From assembly GCA_015680685.1 (NCBI GenBank), contig MNCI01005876.1:531566-595565 (forward strand): a stretch of DNA of 64,000 nt. Reading direction: 5' to 3'. The notes under the pieces are model-generated. The model was not told the DNA's origin. It did not search any database and was given only the letters and a program-made list of their open reading frames with translations. A program made the translations under genes and the position numbers. This document shows, in pieces, positions 35,114 through 47,369 of the stretch (positions are counted from its first letter, which is position 1; every line of letters begins with the position of its first letter). The DNA is from Gnetum montanum (taxonomy: Eukaryota > Streptophyta > Gnetopsida > Gnetales > Gnetaceae).

Positions 35114-35840
35114 TGAAATAAAGGAGGCTACTAACATAGAATAATCTTTAATGAAATGTTAATAAAAACTTGCTAATATTAGAAAACTATGAACCACTAT
35201 ATCATCTTTTAATTTAGGCTAGTCTTGAATTATACTAATTTTTGCTAGATCTACTTGCAATCCTTTCTTAGAAACTATATGATCCAAATAAGAGAATTCT
35301 TCTTTAAAGAGTTCAAATTTACTTAATTTTTATTTTAACTAATGCTCTTTAAGAATTTCCATTGTAGATCTCAAATGTTTAACATCTTCTTCTCTTGAGT
35401 TAGAATAAACAAGTATATAATTCATAAATACTATAACAAACTGATCAAAATATTCACATAAAATACTATTCATTAATTCCATGAATGTTGTAGGTACATT
35501 AGTTAATTCAAATGGCATCAAAACAAATTTTTATAATCCAAACCTTGTTCTAAAAGTAGTTTTCCTAGTATCATTTTCCTTAATCCTTATCTAGTGAAAA
35601 CCTAATTTTAGATCAACCTTTGAAAAATAACATGCACTAGTAAGTTGATCAAACAAATCATTGATCCTAGGCAAAGGATAGGTATTTTTAATCATCACCT
35701 TATTCAATGCCCTATAATCAATGCATAATCTTAATGTACCAACTTTCTTTCTAACGAATAAGACTAGTGCATTCCAAGGTGATATGCTAGGTTGACTTTT
35801 TCCTTCATCCAATAGTTGATCTAATTGTACTTTCAATTAT
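35114..35840 (-). pseudogene. Reverse transcriptase remnant of element F
   Basis: The frame 35836-35591 shows [32 protein letters not shown] and [11 protein letters not shown]; the frame 35521-35339 shows MPFELTNVPTTF and a catalytic box reading VFMNYILVYS where FxDD is expected, so both Asp are lost. GLQVDLAKI and FIKDYS follow, after which the deletion joins integrase. Confidence 0.8.
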
Positions 35841-36190
35841 CGTAGTTTAGAAGTGGAAAATTTATAAGGGGCTTCTAAAATAGGTTGTGTACCAAGAAAA
35901 ATATTAATAGAATGCTCAAAAATTCTTTCTAGAGGTAGTTCTCTAGCTTAATTAAATATTGAGTCTTTATATTCTTTAAGTTCTTTTGGAATCTTAATAC
36001 CTAAATATTTCTAGGGTTGCATTACTTTGACAACCAACATTGTAGCACCCCTTCTAACTAATTGTTTGGCTTGCTTAATGGTTATTGTCTGAATTTACTT
36101 TGCTATTCCTTTCCCCCTTAGAACCCTAACTCTATCAATGATTGGAACTTTTAAAATATGAGTTTCAAAGTAGGTAGTAATATCAAATTT

Positions 36191-36430
36191 TTATATGTAG
36201 GACATTCCTAAAATTTTATCGAAATCACCTAGTTCAAATTCAAAGAATTCATTGACAAAAGGCATGTCTTGTAAAGTAAAGTTAATTTCTTTGTACCTAG
36301 TATGCTTGCTTACTATTGTTCCATTTACAAGTTCTATCTTACTAATTTTCTTGGAAAGTAAACTTACTTTCAATAAATTAATTAACTTTGGAGAAATAAA
36401 GATATCACTAGCACCACTATTAATCAAAAA
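36191..36430 (-). pseudogene. Protease region of element F
   Basis: A 78-codon open frame begins MINSGASDIFIS, an aspartic-protease motif with the catalytic Asp changed to Asn (DSGAS expected). It ends DKILGMSYI, the ILGMD-like end of the domain. Confidence 0.75.
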
Positions 36431-36594
36431 TTTAATTTTTTTACCTTTAATTTAACCTTAAAAATCAATAAAGAAAATTAAAATTTATGCAATCCTAATT
36501 TAGTTGATATAGATATTTTTTTCATGGAAATAGTGGTAGTTGGAATTTTTCCTTTGTTCATGTTTGGGTTGGGTTTTTGCAACATTGCTTGATT

Positions 36595-37680
36595 AGTCCT
36601 TTGTATCCTTACTAGCAATCTTGAACAATCTCATTTGAAATGATCTTTTCCACAAACAAAACATCCTAACCTTGATCAAGCTCTTTTGGTTAGTGCTTCT
36701 TTTACCATTGCATGTGAAAGGGTAGTTTGTGAAAGGGTAGTTCATACTTGATTCAATTCGTCATAATCCATAGCAATTCTATATACTTCATGAACTATTT
36801 GAGGATTATGAGCATGAGTTTGGACACGTAGCTGAGCTTGTAGTTCACTAATGAACATTGAAGCCAATTCTTCCTCATCTTGATGGCTAATGTACCAAGA
36901 GAGATCATAGAAGTCCTTGTAGTAATCTTCTACAGATCGCCTTCCCAATCTTAAGGAATCAAATCTCATTTTTTGTTCTTTGAGAAAAGAATTAGGTACA
37001 ACTTTTTGTTCAAAATCTTGAAAAAAATTGAGCCAATTTGTAATCAAACCTTGGGATCTTAATCCATTCTACTATGTTATCACAAGTCCTCTTAAATATA
37101 GGGAGACAACTTATAAATGTTCTTAACTTGATAAATTCAACATATCAAAGTAATTTTTCATTATATCAAGCCAATACTTTTCCTTGGCACTGAATATAGG
37201 GGCTTCATCATAATGATCTAATTTTACTTTCTTGGCATGAACTGGTGTTAGTGATTCTCAAGGTGGATTAATTTAGTCCTTGTATCCCTCATCTTCAGTT
37301 TCTACTCTATGGCCTAAAGGAGGAATTTTGGTATCTTGGTGACTAGAAGGTGGGGATTGATTTTTGTATGGATCCCTCAACGAAAGTTGATCTTGATCTT
37401 GATGTTGATCTCTAGGTAGAACATGGCTAGGATTTAAATGCTAAGTGAGATGGTCAATTAATTTCTTGATGGAGTCTGCAAGGAAATCCATCTTTCCTTG
37501 CACGTCTATCCATTAATCCTCTAAACTCTAAGATAATTTCCTAATTTTCTTAGAAATATTTTACATATCTATCCTAAACCCTTTATTTGACTAATGAAGA
37601 TCTTCTTGAACATCCCTGATCTCATTAATTTGATTCTCAAGGGCATTCAATCAGTCATTGACTTGGGTCTCCATCACTCA
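36595..37680 (-). pseudogene. gag of element F
   Basis: An N-terminal Gln/Asp/Pro-rich segment (~37670-37260) is followed by capsid wording KEKYWLDIMKNYFD (~37190), LEQKMR-like and VEDYYKDFYDLSWY (101-codon frame 37047-36742), and a zinc knuckle CFVCGKDHFK-stop-DC (~36665-36625) of CCHC type with one stop inside. Retrotrans_gag-like. Several stops. Confidence 0.7.
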
Positions 37681-38724
37681 CTAATGTATCCTTAAGTTCT
37701 AGACATCAATAAGTTGAAGAAATTAGGTATGTTGGTAATCCTTGTCCTCTATCACCCTTTTTATGGCTCTTGAAATAGTTAATCAATTGTAGAAGAGGTT
37801 GAATCTATCGTGAATTTCTTCTTGACCACTGAATCCTAATTTTTTTGGGATATTAAATAATGGATTAAAAGCTAATTTTCAATAATCCAAAATCTAAATC
37901 TAACCATTCTATTGAGTCTAGAGGGTTTAAATACATTGGAATTAGTTTTTTTTCAAATGAAAATGGACTTTGAATTCAAAAGTAATTATCGTTTTAAATT
38001 TGCAAAAACATGCATTATTTTTGAGACTTCATGAGAGATCACCCATCCCAATTCTACTCCATGCAAGTATACTTAATAATGAAATTTTTATATTTTTTAT
38101 TACCAAAATTCCAAATTTGAATTTTGAGAATTATTTATGCACATTCTTGATTTGAACAAACATGTCAATGTTGGGAATTTTGAATTTCTCATTAGTTAAT
38201 TTAAGTTAATTGCTGAAAAATTCAAAATTTTTATTAATTAATAGAAAATATTTTCCATTGCCAGAGGTAATAGGGATGATGATGTGGCAAGAAACAGAAA
38301 TGAGGCAAGTAATTTCAATGGTGGAGGTAGAAGTGAACATCGCCAAAAGTGGAGGCTATGCTAGATGGCTATCTTAGGGCTTGTGTAGTCCTCTGGGCTC
38401 AAATGATCCTCCTTGAGGCCTACATATCTTGTTTCAAGTCCTACACTACCTCCTTTTTGGTCTACGTAGCCTTCTACTAGGCTTGCACAACTCCTTACTA
38501 GGCCTATGCATCTCTGCTTCAACTAGCATGACTGTAGACTACCTATGGGCCACTGTGTGTGAACCAACATCTTTTCATTGTGTGGCTTCACTACATCATC
38601 AATTCCCATCATTATTGCCACTAGCACCCTATTGTGGCACATCACATCACTCTTCCTACCCTACTTCTACCAATGTGGCCCTAGGGGATGGTTGGCATCT
38701 ATGACCAACATTCTTGGAGGATGC

Positions 38725-38940
38725 TCGGAATGCCTATGATTGACAGTGTTGGCTACACCAGGGATGCCAATGATTCCTAGCATCATCAGTGTCAGGGATG
38801 CCTATGATTCATGGTGTCCTTATCACTGAGGGTGCCTATGATTTGTAGTGTCATCAACACCAAGGCTACATGTGATTTGTAGCATCGTCCATGCTAGGGA
38901 TGCCTATGATTCATAGTATCGTTAGTGTTTGATGACATTG
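38725..38940. repeat. Minisatellite, ~33-base and longer units
   Basis: Imperfect units around GGGATGCCTATGATTCATAG, separated by variable ATC-rich spacers (GTGTCATCA, GCATCGTCC), repeated about six times. Confidence 0.6.
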
Positions 38941-39197
38941 CAGAAGGAAGACACTGTAGGATGGTGATAAATTGAGCAGTGGTGGTGCGTGGTGGGCTAC
39001 AGTGATGCATGAATGGGTACCACATGATGGTAGTGTGAATAGGTGACACATTTCTATCCTTGGATGCCATTGGCCATGGTTGGTAGTAGGGCCTAGGCAT
39101 GATTGTCAATGGGATTGGTCGCAGTTGGTATCATGGTTAGTCTTGGCTAGCAACAAAGTTAGTCATGACCCTGTGAAGGTTTTTATTTTAATAATAC

Positions 39198-39220
39198 ATA
39201 TATATATATATATATATATA
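39198..39220. repeat. (TA)n microsatellite
   Basis: Perfect AT alternation inside element F. Confidence 0.9.
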
Positions 39221-39639
39221 GGATTCAAGGTCAAACCTAAAACCTCTAGCTTTCCATTTTCTAAATAAATAAATAAAAAAATTTACACATTATATTTAAA
39301 ATTACAAAAGATACTTTTTAAATTTTTAAAATGGAAGTAACCTGAGAAATGCCATATCTCCCAAACTGTAAGTTAGACTTCAATGAAATTAGTATCATTA
39401 GGATCATTTCAAAGAGTACTACATGTTGAGCTAGTGATAACATTCTTTTGGTGGACTTAGTAATAAAAAAATCATAAAAAGTGAGTGTTAGCTTTATTAA
39501 ATTATTAATTAACTTAAGCTGATACATCTTGTTTACTCCTACTAAGATTCTTGTTATTCTAAAATATGAGAAGAAGAAATACTTTGCCCATCATAACTCA
39601 ATATCAATGGAAGATTGAAGGATCACATCAGTAGAGAAG

Positions 39640-41980
39640 CTTGAAAATTTCTACCATCAAAGGATTTTAACCATCATCATCATGGCCCCAAAGCATCCTA
39701 CCTAGGCTCTTTCTTTAGCTCTAGGTAGCTCCAAATCAATGTCCATTCTTTTCACCAAAATAGTGTAGTTACTACTTCAAATCTTTCATGTGATTTACTT
39801 GGAAAGGAAGGGTTTCATTTTTCTATCACTTCTTGATTATTCAAATTACTAATCTTATTTGTTTTCAAGGCAATTGAGTGTAAAGACTTAATAATTCAAT
39901 AGTGTAATCTTTATAATAATAGTATAAGCACCACTTCCCAACTATTTTTAAGGTCAATAATGGTTTTTTCCTATGATATTTGAATAACCTTAGGTTTTCA
40001 CCAAGGGGAGGATCCTTTAATTCCATCAATTTTCTCCTCTAAATTTAAAGTGTTTTGCCAAAAATAATTATGTAATTATGTTAGGTATTTTGCTATTAGA
40101 AAAAGCTAATTTTTTTGTGAAGATTTCATCAATGAAATTCAATTTGAATTATGTCAATTCATCCATAGTAAGGTCTTGTGGCATTGATAACAATCTTGTG
40201 TTACTGGTTTTTCCATATATATACTTTGTGGTCTCATAACTAGTAGAGTTTATGATTAGTTAGTGTCTTGTTTAATTACTTTGTATAATGCCATGAGTGG
40301 AGTTTCTACTAGCAAAAGAAATCCTAGTAAACCATATACCAGATGTTGCATATCCTTGATCATGTGTTTAATTCTAAGTTACAATCCTTTAAGTAAACTC
40401 TTTAGCCTATATGATACCAATTTATGTCATAAATTTCTTGAAGAGGATAGAATTATAAAGAGTAAGATCAAGGATGGATAAAAGATCAAATGGTTTTGTA
40501 GCAAGTCAAAAATAAATAGGGAAGTAGTTAGGTATTTTAATACGTTTATGTATTTTATAGTTTTGTTACTTATGTTTCTTCATATGTTTATTGACAATTT
40601 AACCTAGGATGTAGAATGAATCAATCCAAGATGCATAGATTCCAAGAGAAGGTGCTCAAATTGCACAGACTAAAAGTGCTCAAGATGCTTCATCTATTCA
40701 AGGTGCTTCAACCTTTTGGTAGGGTTTTTCAATGACAACAAATCTAACTTACCAACTCCAATGTATATATATAAACATATATGTATATAATATCCTAGTT
40801 TAATGTTTTAGTTGGTTTTGTAATAAATTATTTTTACATAGGCAACATATTGGGCAAAGTTCTGGTAGCCTAGTAGTTAGACAAAATATGCAACAACAAG
40901 CTCAACAGTAATCTCAACCACAAAGTATAAGATAGGATAAGGGAAAAGAAATAGAGGTAATTTTTAATTATTTTAAGGTTTAAATACTTTCCTTTTTGTC
41001 ATCTTATATGATGTTGATCATGTTTGTATTGTAGATATCTCTAGGTTAGAGGTCCTTAATCCAATGAATGGAAAGAGATGTTGTAGGCATCAGTTCTAAA
41101 AAAACTCCAATTTTTTCATTTCCTATTCCTTCATCTAGATCACTAGGCATGCCTTCTTTTTCTATGATGCCTGTAAGAGGTTCCTTTCTATAGGTAGCAC
41201 CAAAAATAGCTCTTGAGTTTGCTCCAATTATTCCTTCTTTCTCTATCTCAAGTTATCCTCATTTGATGGGATAGATAGTGGTGGCTACCAAAGAAGAACT
41301 TTTACTTCTTTGATGTCTTGGTCAATGAATTTCCAATTAAACATCCTATTCTATTCATGAGAATGTCTATCACTTACAGAAGTTTAAGTCATGTAACTTC
41401 AAGGAAGATTATAAATTGATATAGGATAGAGTTCCATCATCGTTACATCCAATTCTCGAGGATGCTCTACTAGTTGTCAAAGATCTAGAGAAACTCTTAG
41501 GAGAAGTGGAAAGTGCTACATTCCTGGCTCATCATTTAGAAACTCATGAATAGTTTCTTAAAATTAAAAATTATTGGCTTAATATAAATATTTTTATTAT
41601 TTTCTCCTTCCTTTTTTTCATTTTGTTCATAACTCAAAATTTTAGTCTTGTTTATATAGAGAAAAGAAAATAAATGGTAAAAAGACATGGATGATCAATT
41701 AATTCAAATAGAAATGTTGAAGACCCAACTCAAAAGAGAGGAGGAATTGGTGATTGTAGCAAGGAGTTCCACTAAGTACATCAAGCAATTGTGCAATGGG
41801 CTAGTGGGATGCAAGATAATGCTAAGCAAAAAGGATGCCACTGATAAAGGATGGGAAGCACAGTTGAAGATAGTTTGTGATCTTTTTGGCTTAGTCCATC
41901 AAAAAAATGATCACTTTTCTTATTTATTTTTATTCGACATCTTCCATTTTTCTTGGATGTACTTTGTTTCACAATAATAA
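39640..41980 (+). pseudogene. Gene-like segment with possible introns, antisense inside element F
   Basis: The plus strand, opposite to F, carries coding-like stretches with stops: around 39930-40080 (LGFHQGEDPLIPSIFSSKFK), 40845-40960 (Gln-rich), 41080-41230 (SSKKTPIFSFPIPSSRSLG) and 41430-41550 (LEDALLVVKDLEKLLGEVES). A 96-codon ORF follows at 41687-41977 with a charged, coiled-coil-like start (QIEMLKTQLKREEELV). GT...TTGTAG and T-rich...TATATAG spacers between them look like introns (ending ~41036 and ~41660). No retroelement motif. A captured or inserted host gene or DNA-transposon fragment is inferred; I do not recognise the family. Confidence 0.4.
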
Positions 41981-42018
41981 CAAAATAATATTTTTCATCC
42001 ACTTTTGCTCCTGAATCA

Positions 42019-42036
42019 TGGTTTGCTTCGATACCA
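42019..42036 (-). other. Primer binding site of element F, decayed tRNA-iMet type
   Basis: The minus strand reads TGGTATCGAAGC, close to the tRNA-iMet complement TGGTATCAGAGC, four bases after the LTR. Confidence 0.55.
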
Positions 42037-42040
42037 AATT

Positions 42041-42544
42041 TGACATCTAGTTCTTAGATGCCATAAAAAGACAATCAATTAATTTATCACATTCATCATA
42101 TTCTTAAATAATATAATGAAAATATCATAAAGTGCTTGATAATTGAATTAACTAGTAAATGAATAACTAGTACATGGAATAGAAAAAAAGTAGAAAAATT
42201 TTATTAATAGGAGAGAGTGTATTGTAATGCCCTCTAGGTTATCTTCCTATTCCACTTAAACTTTATAGGAAATTTGGCATGAATACCATGGTCAATATAT
42301 CTAGCCAAAGGGGTTATTAGCCCCTTCTTATCCCACTTCACCCATCTCTAGTTACTTGCCTTTCTAGGCTCTGTAACTCCATGTTGGCACAAGTCCTAAA
42401 GCTAACCTTAAATGGCATAGTTTAAACCCATTCCTTAGGGACACATAAATAATCATAACTCCTCATAACGAGGTACCCATTCATTCAAAGGTTAATTATA
42501 TTGTTATAGTTTTTTGCACCCTTAACAAGGGACTAGAAATTACA
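42041..42544 (-). mobile_element. 5' LTR of element F
   Basis: The minus strand starts TGTAATTTC at 42544 and ends GATGTCA at 42041; collinear with 33591-34097. Confidence 0.8.
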
Positions 42545-42549
42545 AAAAA

Positions 42550-43170
42550 TATCAATTTTATATGTCTTAGAAACCTTGCAGAAAACTACCAATTCCAAAA
42601 GCTTGGAGTACTAAAACTACTATTGAGGAATCATCCTAGCCCTAGAAAAACATTACACATGTTAGAATGTAGTTCTGATAAGATTTGAGGGTTCCAATAC
42701 TAGTAATTCTAGCACTAATACTAGCATCAACATCAACAATAGCAACACTTGAAATCATTTTTGAACCTTTTCTAGAATTTTTTAAAGTTATTGAAACTAA
42801 AGCTAGAATGTTAGGATATGATCTTGAATGATTCCTACAGGCCTCCAACAACTATAGTTGAGTCTTACAAATCTATTTTGAGGCATTATATCTTGTGATA
42901 TCTATAGAAGATTGATTTGAAATCCATTTCACCTATAACACTTAGAAAAATTTTGATTTTGGAGTGTTTCCACAATCATAAAAAATGAAGTCCATAAGCT
43001 GGGTTATGAATCCAAATAAGTCCCACTGACCTCTAGGAGTTAGAATGTGTCCCATAATGATCTATTAAGAAATTTTGGAACTCAAACTTGCATAGAATAA
43101 TTTTGAAATCACACTTTGTCTTAATATTTGGTAAATAAAAAGGTAGAGGTCATTGCTACTTAGTTTATTC
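42550..43170. repeat. Dispersed repeat flanking F and E
   Basis: Non-coding. Part (42830-43135) resembles 18990-19350. It is the right-hand continuation of the sequence element F inserted into. Confidence 0.5.
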
Positions 43171-43179
43171 CTGTGGAAT

Positions 43180-45220
43180 TACATTAGGTACATCAAGTCT
43201 TAAGATTGCCCAAATATAACCAAAATTTTATTTGGGGATTCTCATATGTTAGTGAAGCCTTAACCAATTTACATAAGAACATCCCCTGGAAGTAAGATGA
43301 CAAGTACTATGATGCTTTTAACAACATTTAGATGACACTCATAACTCAATTTGTATTGGTCCTTGTTAACTTTTCTAAATCATTTAAAGCTCATACCAAT
43401 GCTTTAGATGAGCTCATTAAAGGTGTTTTCTTAAATAAAATCATCATGTAGTATACATATTAAAGAATTTGAATCCCACAAAATAGTTATAGTTGATGCA
43501 TGAAAAGAAGATATTTATCATTATGAATTACCTTCATACATGGTGAAATTACCTTCTAGGTGGTCATGTAGTGATAAAAATAAACAATACTACCACAAGC
43601 TACTTTATCATCCAATCCAAGTTGAAGTTGAAGTGAGCTTGGTGGTGGAGTTTGCTCTAGGAGTTCCATCTGCAATTCATGTACTAACTAGTCAAAGAGA
43701 AGATGGTGACTAATGTGTTAAGTCATCATCCTTAGGTGTGTTTGATGAAGGTTGTAAGTCAACCTAATAGCTCTTATGTGATTATTAACCATGAATTCCA
43801 AGAGAAAATTCAAGAAAAATTACATCATAATTGATATACCTAGGAATTGTTGGTGCTGCTCGAGGGTGGAAATAATTCAAATTTTAATGAAGTCAATATC
43901 TTATCCATGATCAAATAAATAAGAATCTATGTTTTAATTTAGGATGCTTTACATTCTCAAGTCATTGATGAATGTGATAGCATTCTTTGGAATAGTTATT
44001 TGGGACATAAAAGGACTATTGTGCTATTGGAGTGTAACTTCTATTATCCAAATTTAAAATTTGAAGTGGCCAACTTAATACAAAGCTATTTAGTATGTCG
44101 ATAGGACAAGAGATCAAATCAAAGACTAGGGAGCTTACTCCATCCCTTGAAAATTTCATAAATTTCATCAGTAATTATTTTCATGAATTTTTTACTAGGA
44201 TCCAAATAGTACAAGGATTTTATAGCATCCATTTAGTTGTGAATAAGTTTTCCAAGTATGTCATTTTTATTCTATGTTCAAAAAATTTCATAATTAAGAA
44301 TATGACATCCTTCTTCTTTGATCATGTTTTTTAGTACTTTGAATTGCAAACTAGAATTATGTCTAATTAGGACTGTTATTTCACAAGATATTTTTGATAG
44401 AAGTTGTTTAAGATGATGGGCATAAAATTGCAAATGTCTTTAAGGTATAATCCCTAACCCAATAGTTCAACAAAATAGGTGAATTAAGTTCTAAAACAGT
44501 ACTTATGATATTTTATCTAGTTTGATCAAACAAATTGAGCAACTTTGTTGCCTATGATATAGTTTAGTTATAATATTTAGAAGTGCTATGCCATAAGATT
44601 TTTCATGGTAGAGTTGTCTATAGGGAGACAACTAACAATACCTGAACTATTGGAAATCTTACATCAAGATTATAATCTTTCGACATATGAGTTCATGAAG
44701 TCTTGGACACATCAAATCTAGGTGGCCAAATTGAACTTGGAAGAATCTATTTAGCATATAAAAAAGTATGTTAATAGCAAGAATAGACCATTGGAGTTCC
44801 AAGTTGATGAATGGACTCTCTTGAAAATGGATTATATGAGTAAAATCAAATCAAAAAGGGGTGCTAAAATAGAAGTTTCTAAAAAGCTATGATGGGTCAT
44901 TTAAATTGGTTATGCATGTTAGTTCAATCACATATAAGCTATAATTGAAAACACATTTGGCAAAGTATCATCTAGTGTTACATGTCTCCATGTTGCAGAA
45001 TTTCAATCCCAGAGATGATAATCCAACATAGATGTGGTCTCAAGGACCTTTAAACATTGAGTTTGTGAAAGTATGATGTATACATTTCATTGTCAATATG
45101 CACATAACTAGGTGTTCTTCTAATTAGAAGGTGGAATTTTCTTGGTGTACTAGCAAAACACATTCTTAGATGAGGAGACTTGGAAGGAATTACATACTCT
45201 CAACTATAAGTAGATGTTCA
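43180..45220 (+). pseudogene. Decayed Ty3/gypsy pol (element E)
   Basis: Heavily stopped. In order: RT end (ALTNLHKNIPWK, ~43260), the RT/RNase H junction (LVNFSKSFKAHTNALDELIK, ~43360), the integrase zinc-binding region (SYLGHKRTIVLLECNFYYP ... YLVC, 43990-44100), the DDE core start (VVNKFSKYVIFI in frame 44095-44334), and near 45110-45215 residues resembling a chromodomain (ETWKE). Chromovirus membership is likely but not certain. It ends before the solo LTR at 45599. Confidence 0.65.
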
Positions 45221-45598
45221 TTATATACTTCTACACTAAAAATCACATTAATCTACCTTTGTACATTTATAATGGTGGATAGTCCAACATTATTATGTTT
45301 TGATGGAAGTTATAGTATTGCCTATAAATAAAAAAATTTTAAGAAAATGATATATGTGAGATAGGTGAATGAAATTAAGTGGATTTGAAATAACACATTT
45401 TTGAAGATGGAGAAGTGTGTTTTATCCTCAAATAAGGAGTTGGGTAATAATATATTGAGGCTATAGTTCCAAATATACCTAATCATGCTATTGTTAGGCT
45501 ATTACTAAGCATATGAAGTGGATTCCCCAAGGTACAAAGTAGCCTTTCCTTGAACATAGAGGATCAACTTTACACTCTTGTATTATTACGAGAGGTAG

Positions 45599-46165
45599 TG
45601 TAACATCATGATCCTAGATTTCATGGAAACATCAAATATACATTATATTATACATTATGTGTAAGAAGACAATATACAGAATGTAAAATATATGTAACAT
45701 TTGACATTATGTGTATAAGAATTAAAAAGGAAAATGTAGAAAGAAAAATTAAAGAATTCTTTATTGATGTGGAATAGAGTCTCTAGATCATGATTTGAGT
45801 GTTCCTTAGTGTTTTCTTGCTTTGACATCTATCCCTTAGAGGAAATCCAGCATTGCCACCACAATCAGGCCTATAATCGGCCAAAAGGAATGGCTAGTCC
45901 ATTTATTGTCCTACTTTACCTAGCTCCTATGACTTGCCTTTATTGGCTCTACCACTCCATGTTGACCAACTTCTAAGCCTAAGTATAAATGGCTTAGGTC
46001 AAATGCCCAAAGGGTACCTCAAGAGACATGTCTGTTATTACAATGCACTCTTTTAAGTCTCAATACAACTACCCTTTTGGGTCTTGTTAAGATGATAATA
46101 ACACTTCTTATGTAGAGGCACCATTTTTTTAGGCAATAGCATTATTTGTGAATGGGGATGTTATA
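45599..46165 (-). mobile_element. Solo LTR of family F, opposite to the neighbouring pol
   Basis: On the plus strand it reads TGTAACATC...GATGTTATA, but the content matches F LTRs in the minus direction. Flanks GGTAG (45594-45598) and GGTAC (46166-46170) are a near-perfect 5-base duplication. It is therefore not E's own 3' LTR but a separate solo LTR. Confidence 0.65.
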
Positions 46166-46170
46166 GGTAC

Positions 46171-47152
46171 AGAATTGGCTCTCATATCTAGCAAGTACAT
46201 TTTACTTAGGGTAGAAATATTTGTACAATTTGCATGAAAAAGGAAAAATATTTTCTTTCTTAATCAAGGCTTCATGAATAGCTTTAAGCCTAATGAGAAT
46301 ATCAACCCACTTTTAGAGGTATTTCTTAACCTCAATGTGTCTTAGTAGTAGTAGGAGTCATGTGTTTATGTTTATCAGTTTGTTTAGTGTTATTTAAGTA
46401 TACTTGTAACCTTGGCAAGCAATCGTGAGTTCTCTACAAGTCACAATGGATTACAATTTGATTATACAGGTAGTTATGGGTCAAAATATACCATAGTTTA
46501 TAGTCTAGGTTATTTTTTCATGTTTTCTATTCTCATGCAAGGACTCATGAGGTTACTACGGATCATAATGAGTCACGATGTTTAACAATAATGGTTACTA
46601 CAAATCATAGTGAGTCATAGTTTTTGACAATAATGGTGAGTTATATTATTTTAAAATAAACTAAGTTTTGCCTTAGAACAAGTGACTCTCCTAAAACTCA
46701 AGATTGGATCACAACGTACCATAGTTTGTTATTTGAGTTATTTTTTTATGTTTTCTATTATCAAGAAAGGACTCATGAGGTTACTAAGGATTGTAGTGAG
46801 TCATAGTGTTTGACAATAATGGTGAGTTATATTATGTTAAAATAAATTGAGGTTTTGCCTTGCAACAAGTGACATTTCCAAAACTCAAGATTGAACTCGT
46901 AACTTTTTACCTTTAAGCAGAAGCATATGAATACTTGTAAGAAAATTCAAAGGCAAAGGCTACCATGAGGATCACACATGGACTTTTAAATCTACCTCTA
47001 TCACTACCACCAGGAAAAATCAAAAGCAAAGGCTACCATAAGAATCACACATGGACTATTATCTTTGCCTCAACCTCTACTGCCAAAAACACAAAAAGAA
47101 GAAGAAGAACACCTAGATCTAGAGATAATTAGAGGAATAGGCAAACCCATGG
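46171..47152. other. Non-coding sequence with local duplications
   Basis: No gene seen. It contains two tandem duplications and then host sequence at the left edge of element J. Confidence 0.5.
46507..46900 (+). repeat. Tandem duplication, ~230-base period
   Basis: 46507-46715 and 46735-46900 share TTATGTTTTCTAT, GGACTCATGAGGTTACTA, GACAATAATGGTGAGTTATA and AAAACTCAAGATTG in order. The second copy lacks ~40 bases. A shorter duplication follows at 46945-47065 (GGCTACCAT, ATCACACATGGACT). Confidence 0.75.
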
Positions 47153-47157
47153 TATAC
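47153..47157. other. Left target site duplication of element J
   Basis: TATAC, identical to 61235-61239. Confidence 0.8.
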
Positions 47158-47267
47158 TATAGCATGCGTTACCCACTAACGTGCTTTATGCATTAGTTAA
47201 TGCATGAAAGTGGCCACCATGCCCACTGATGCATTTTATGGATTAGTTAATGCATGAAAGTGGCCAC
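47158..47267 (+). mobile_element. 5' LTR of element J, first part
   Basis: Starts TATAGCATGCGTTACC (TGTAGCATGCGTTACC in the 3' LTR) and includes ~50-base tandem units around GTTAATGCATGAAAGTGG. Cut at GCCAC by D2. Confidence 0.8.
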
Positions 47268-47369
47268 TGTTGGCACATTTTGGCCATTTCATGGAATAGG
47301 TGAACTTATTTGAGAATGGTAAGGTACAGAATCCTAATAAAATGAAACTGTTCAAGGATGATTATGCTC

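Larger units (their letters stand above)
37681..39639. other. 5' internal region of element F without retroelement domains
   Basis: No gag, pol or LTR motif. It holds a GC-richer stretch with a minisatellite (38725-38940) and a TA microsatellite (39198-39220). It is either a very long leader or inserted sequence. Confidence 0.4.
33591..42544 (-). mobile_element. Element F: Ty3/gypsy retrotransposon with internal deletion
   Basis: An 8.95 kb minus-strand element with ~505-base LTRs (42041-42544 and 33591-34097) and flanking AAAAA at 33586-33590 and 42545-42549. gag, protease, part of RT and part of integrase are present in gypsy order; RNase H and the integrase catalytic core are deleted. Between the 5' LTR and gag lie ~4.3 kb that are not usual retroelement sequence. 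The primer site resembles tRNA-iMet, as in chromovirus-like elements. Confidence 0.75.

Noticed and set aside
45599-46165. 3' LTR of the adjacent plus-strand pol
   Set aside because: Its content matches F LTRs in the minus direction and it has its own flanking near-duplication.
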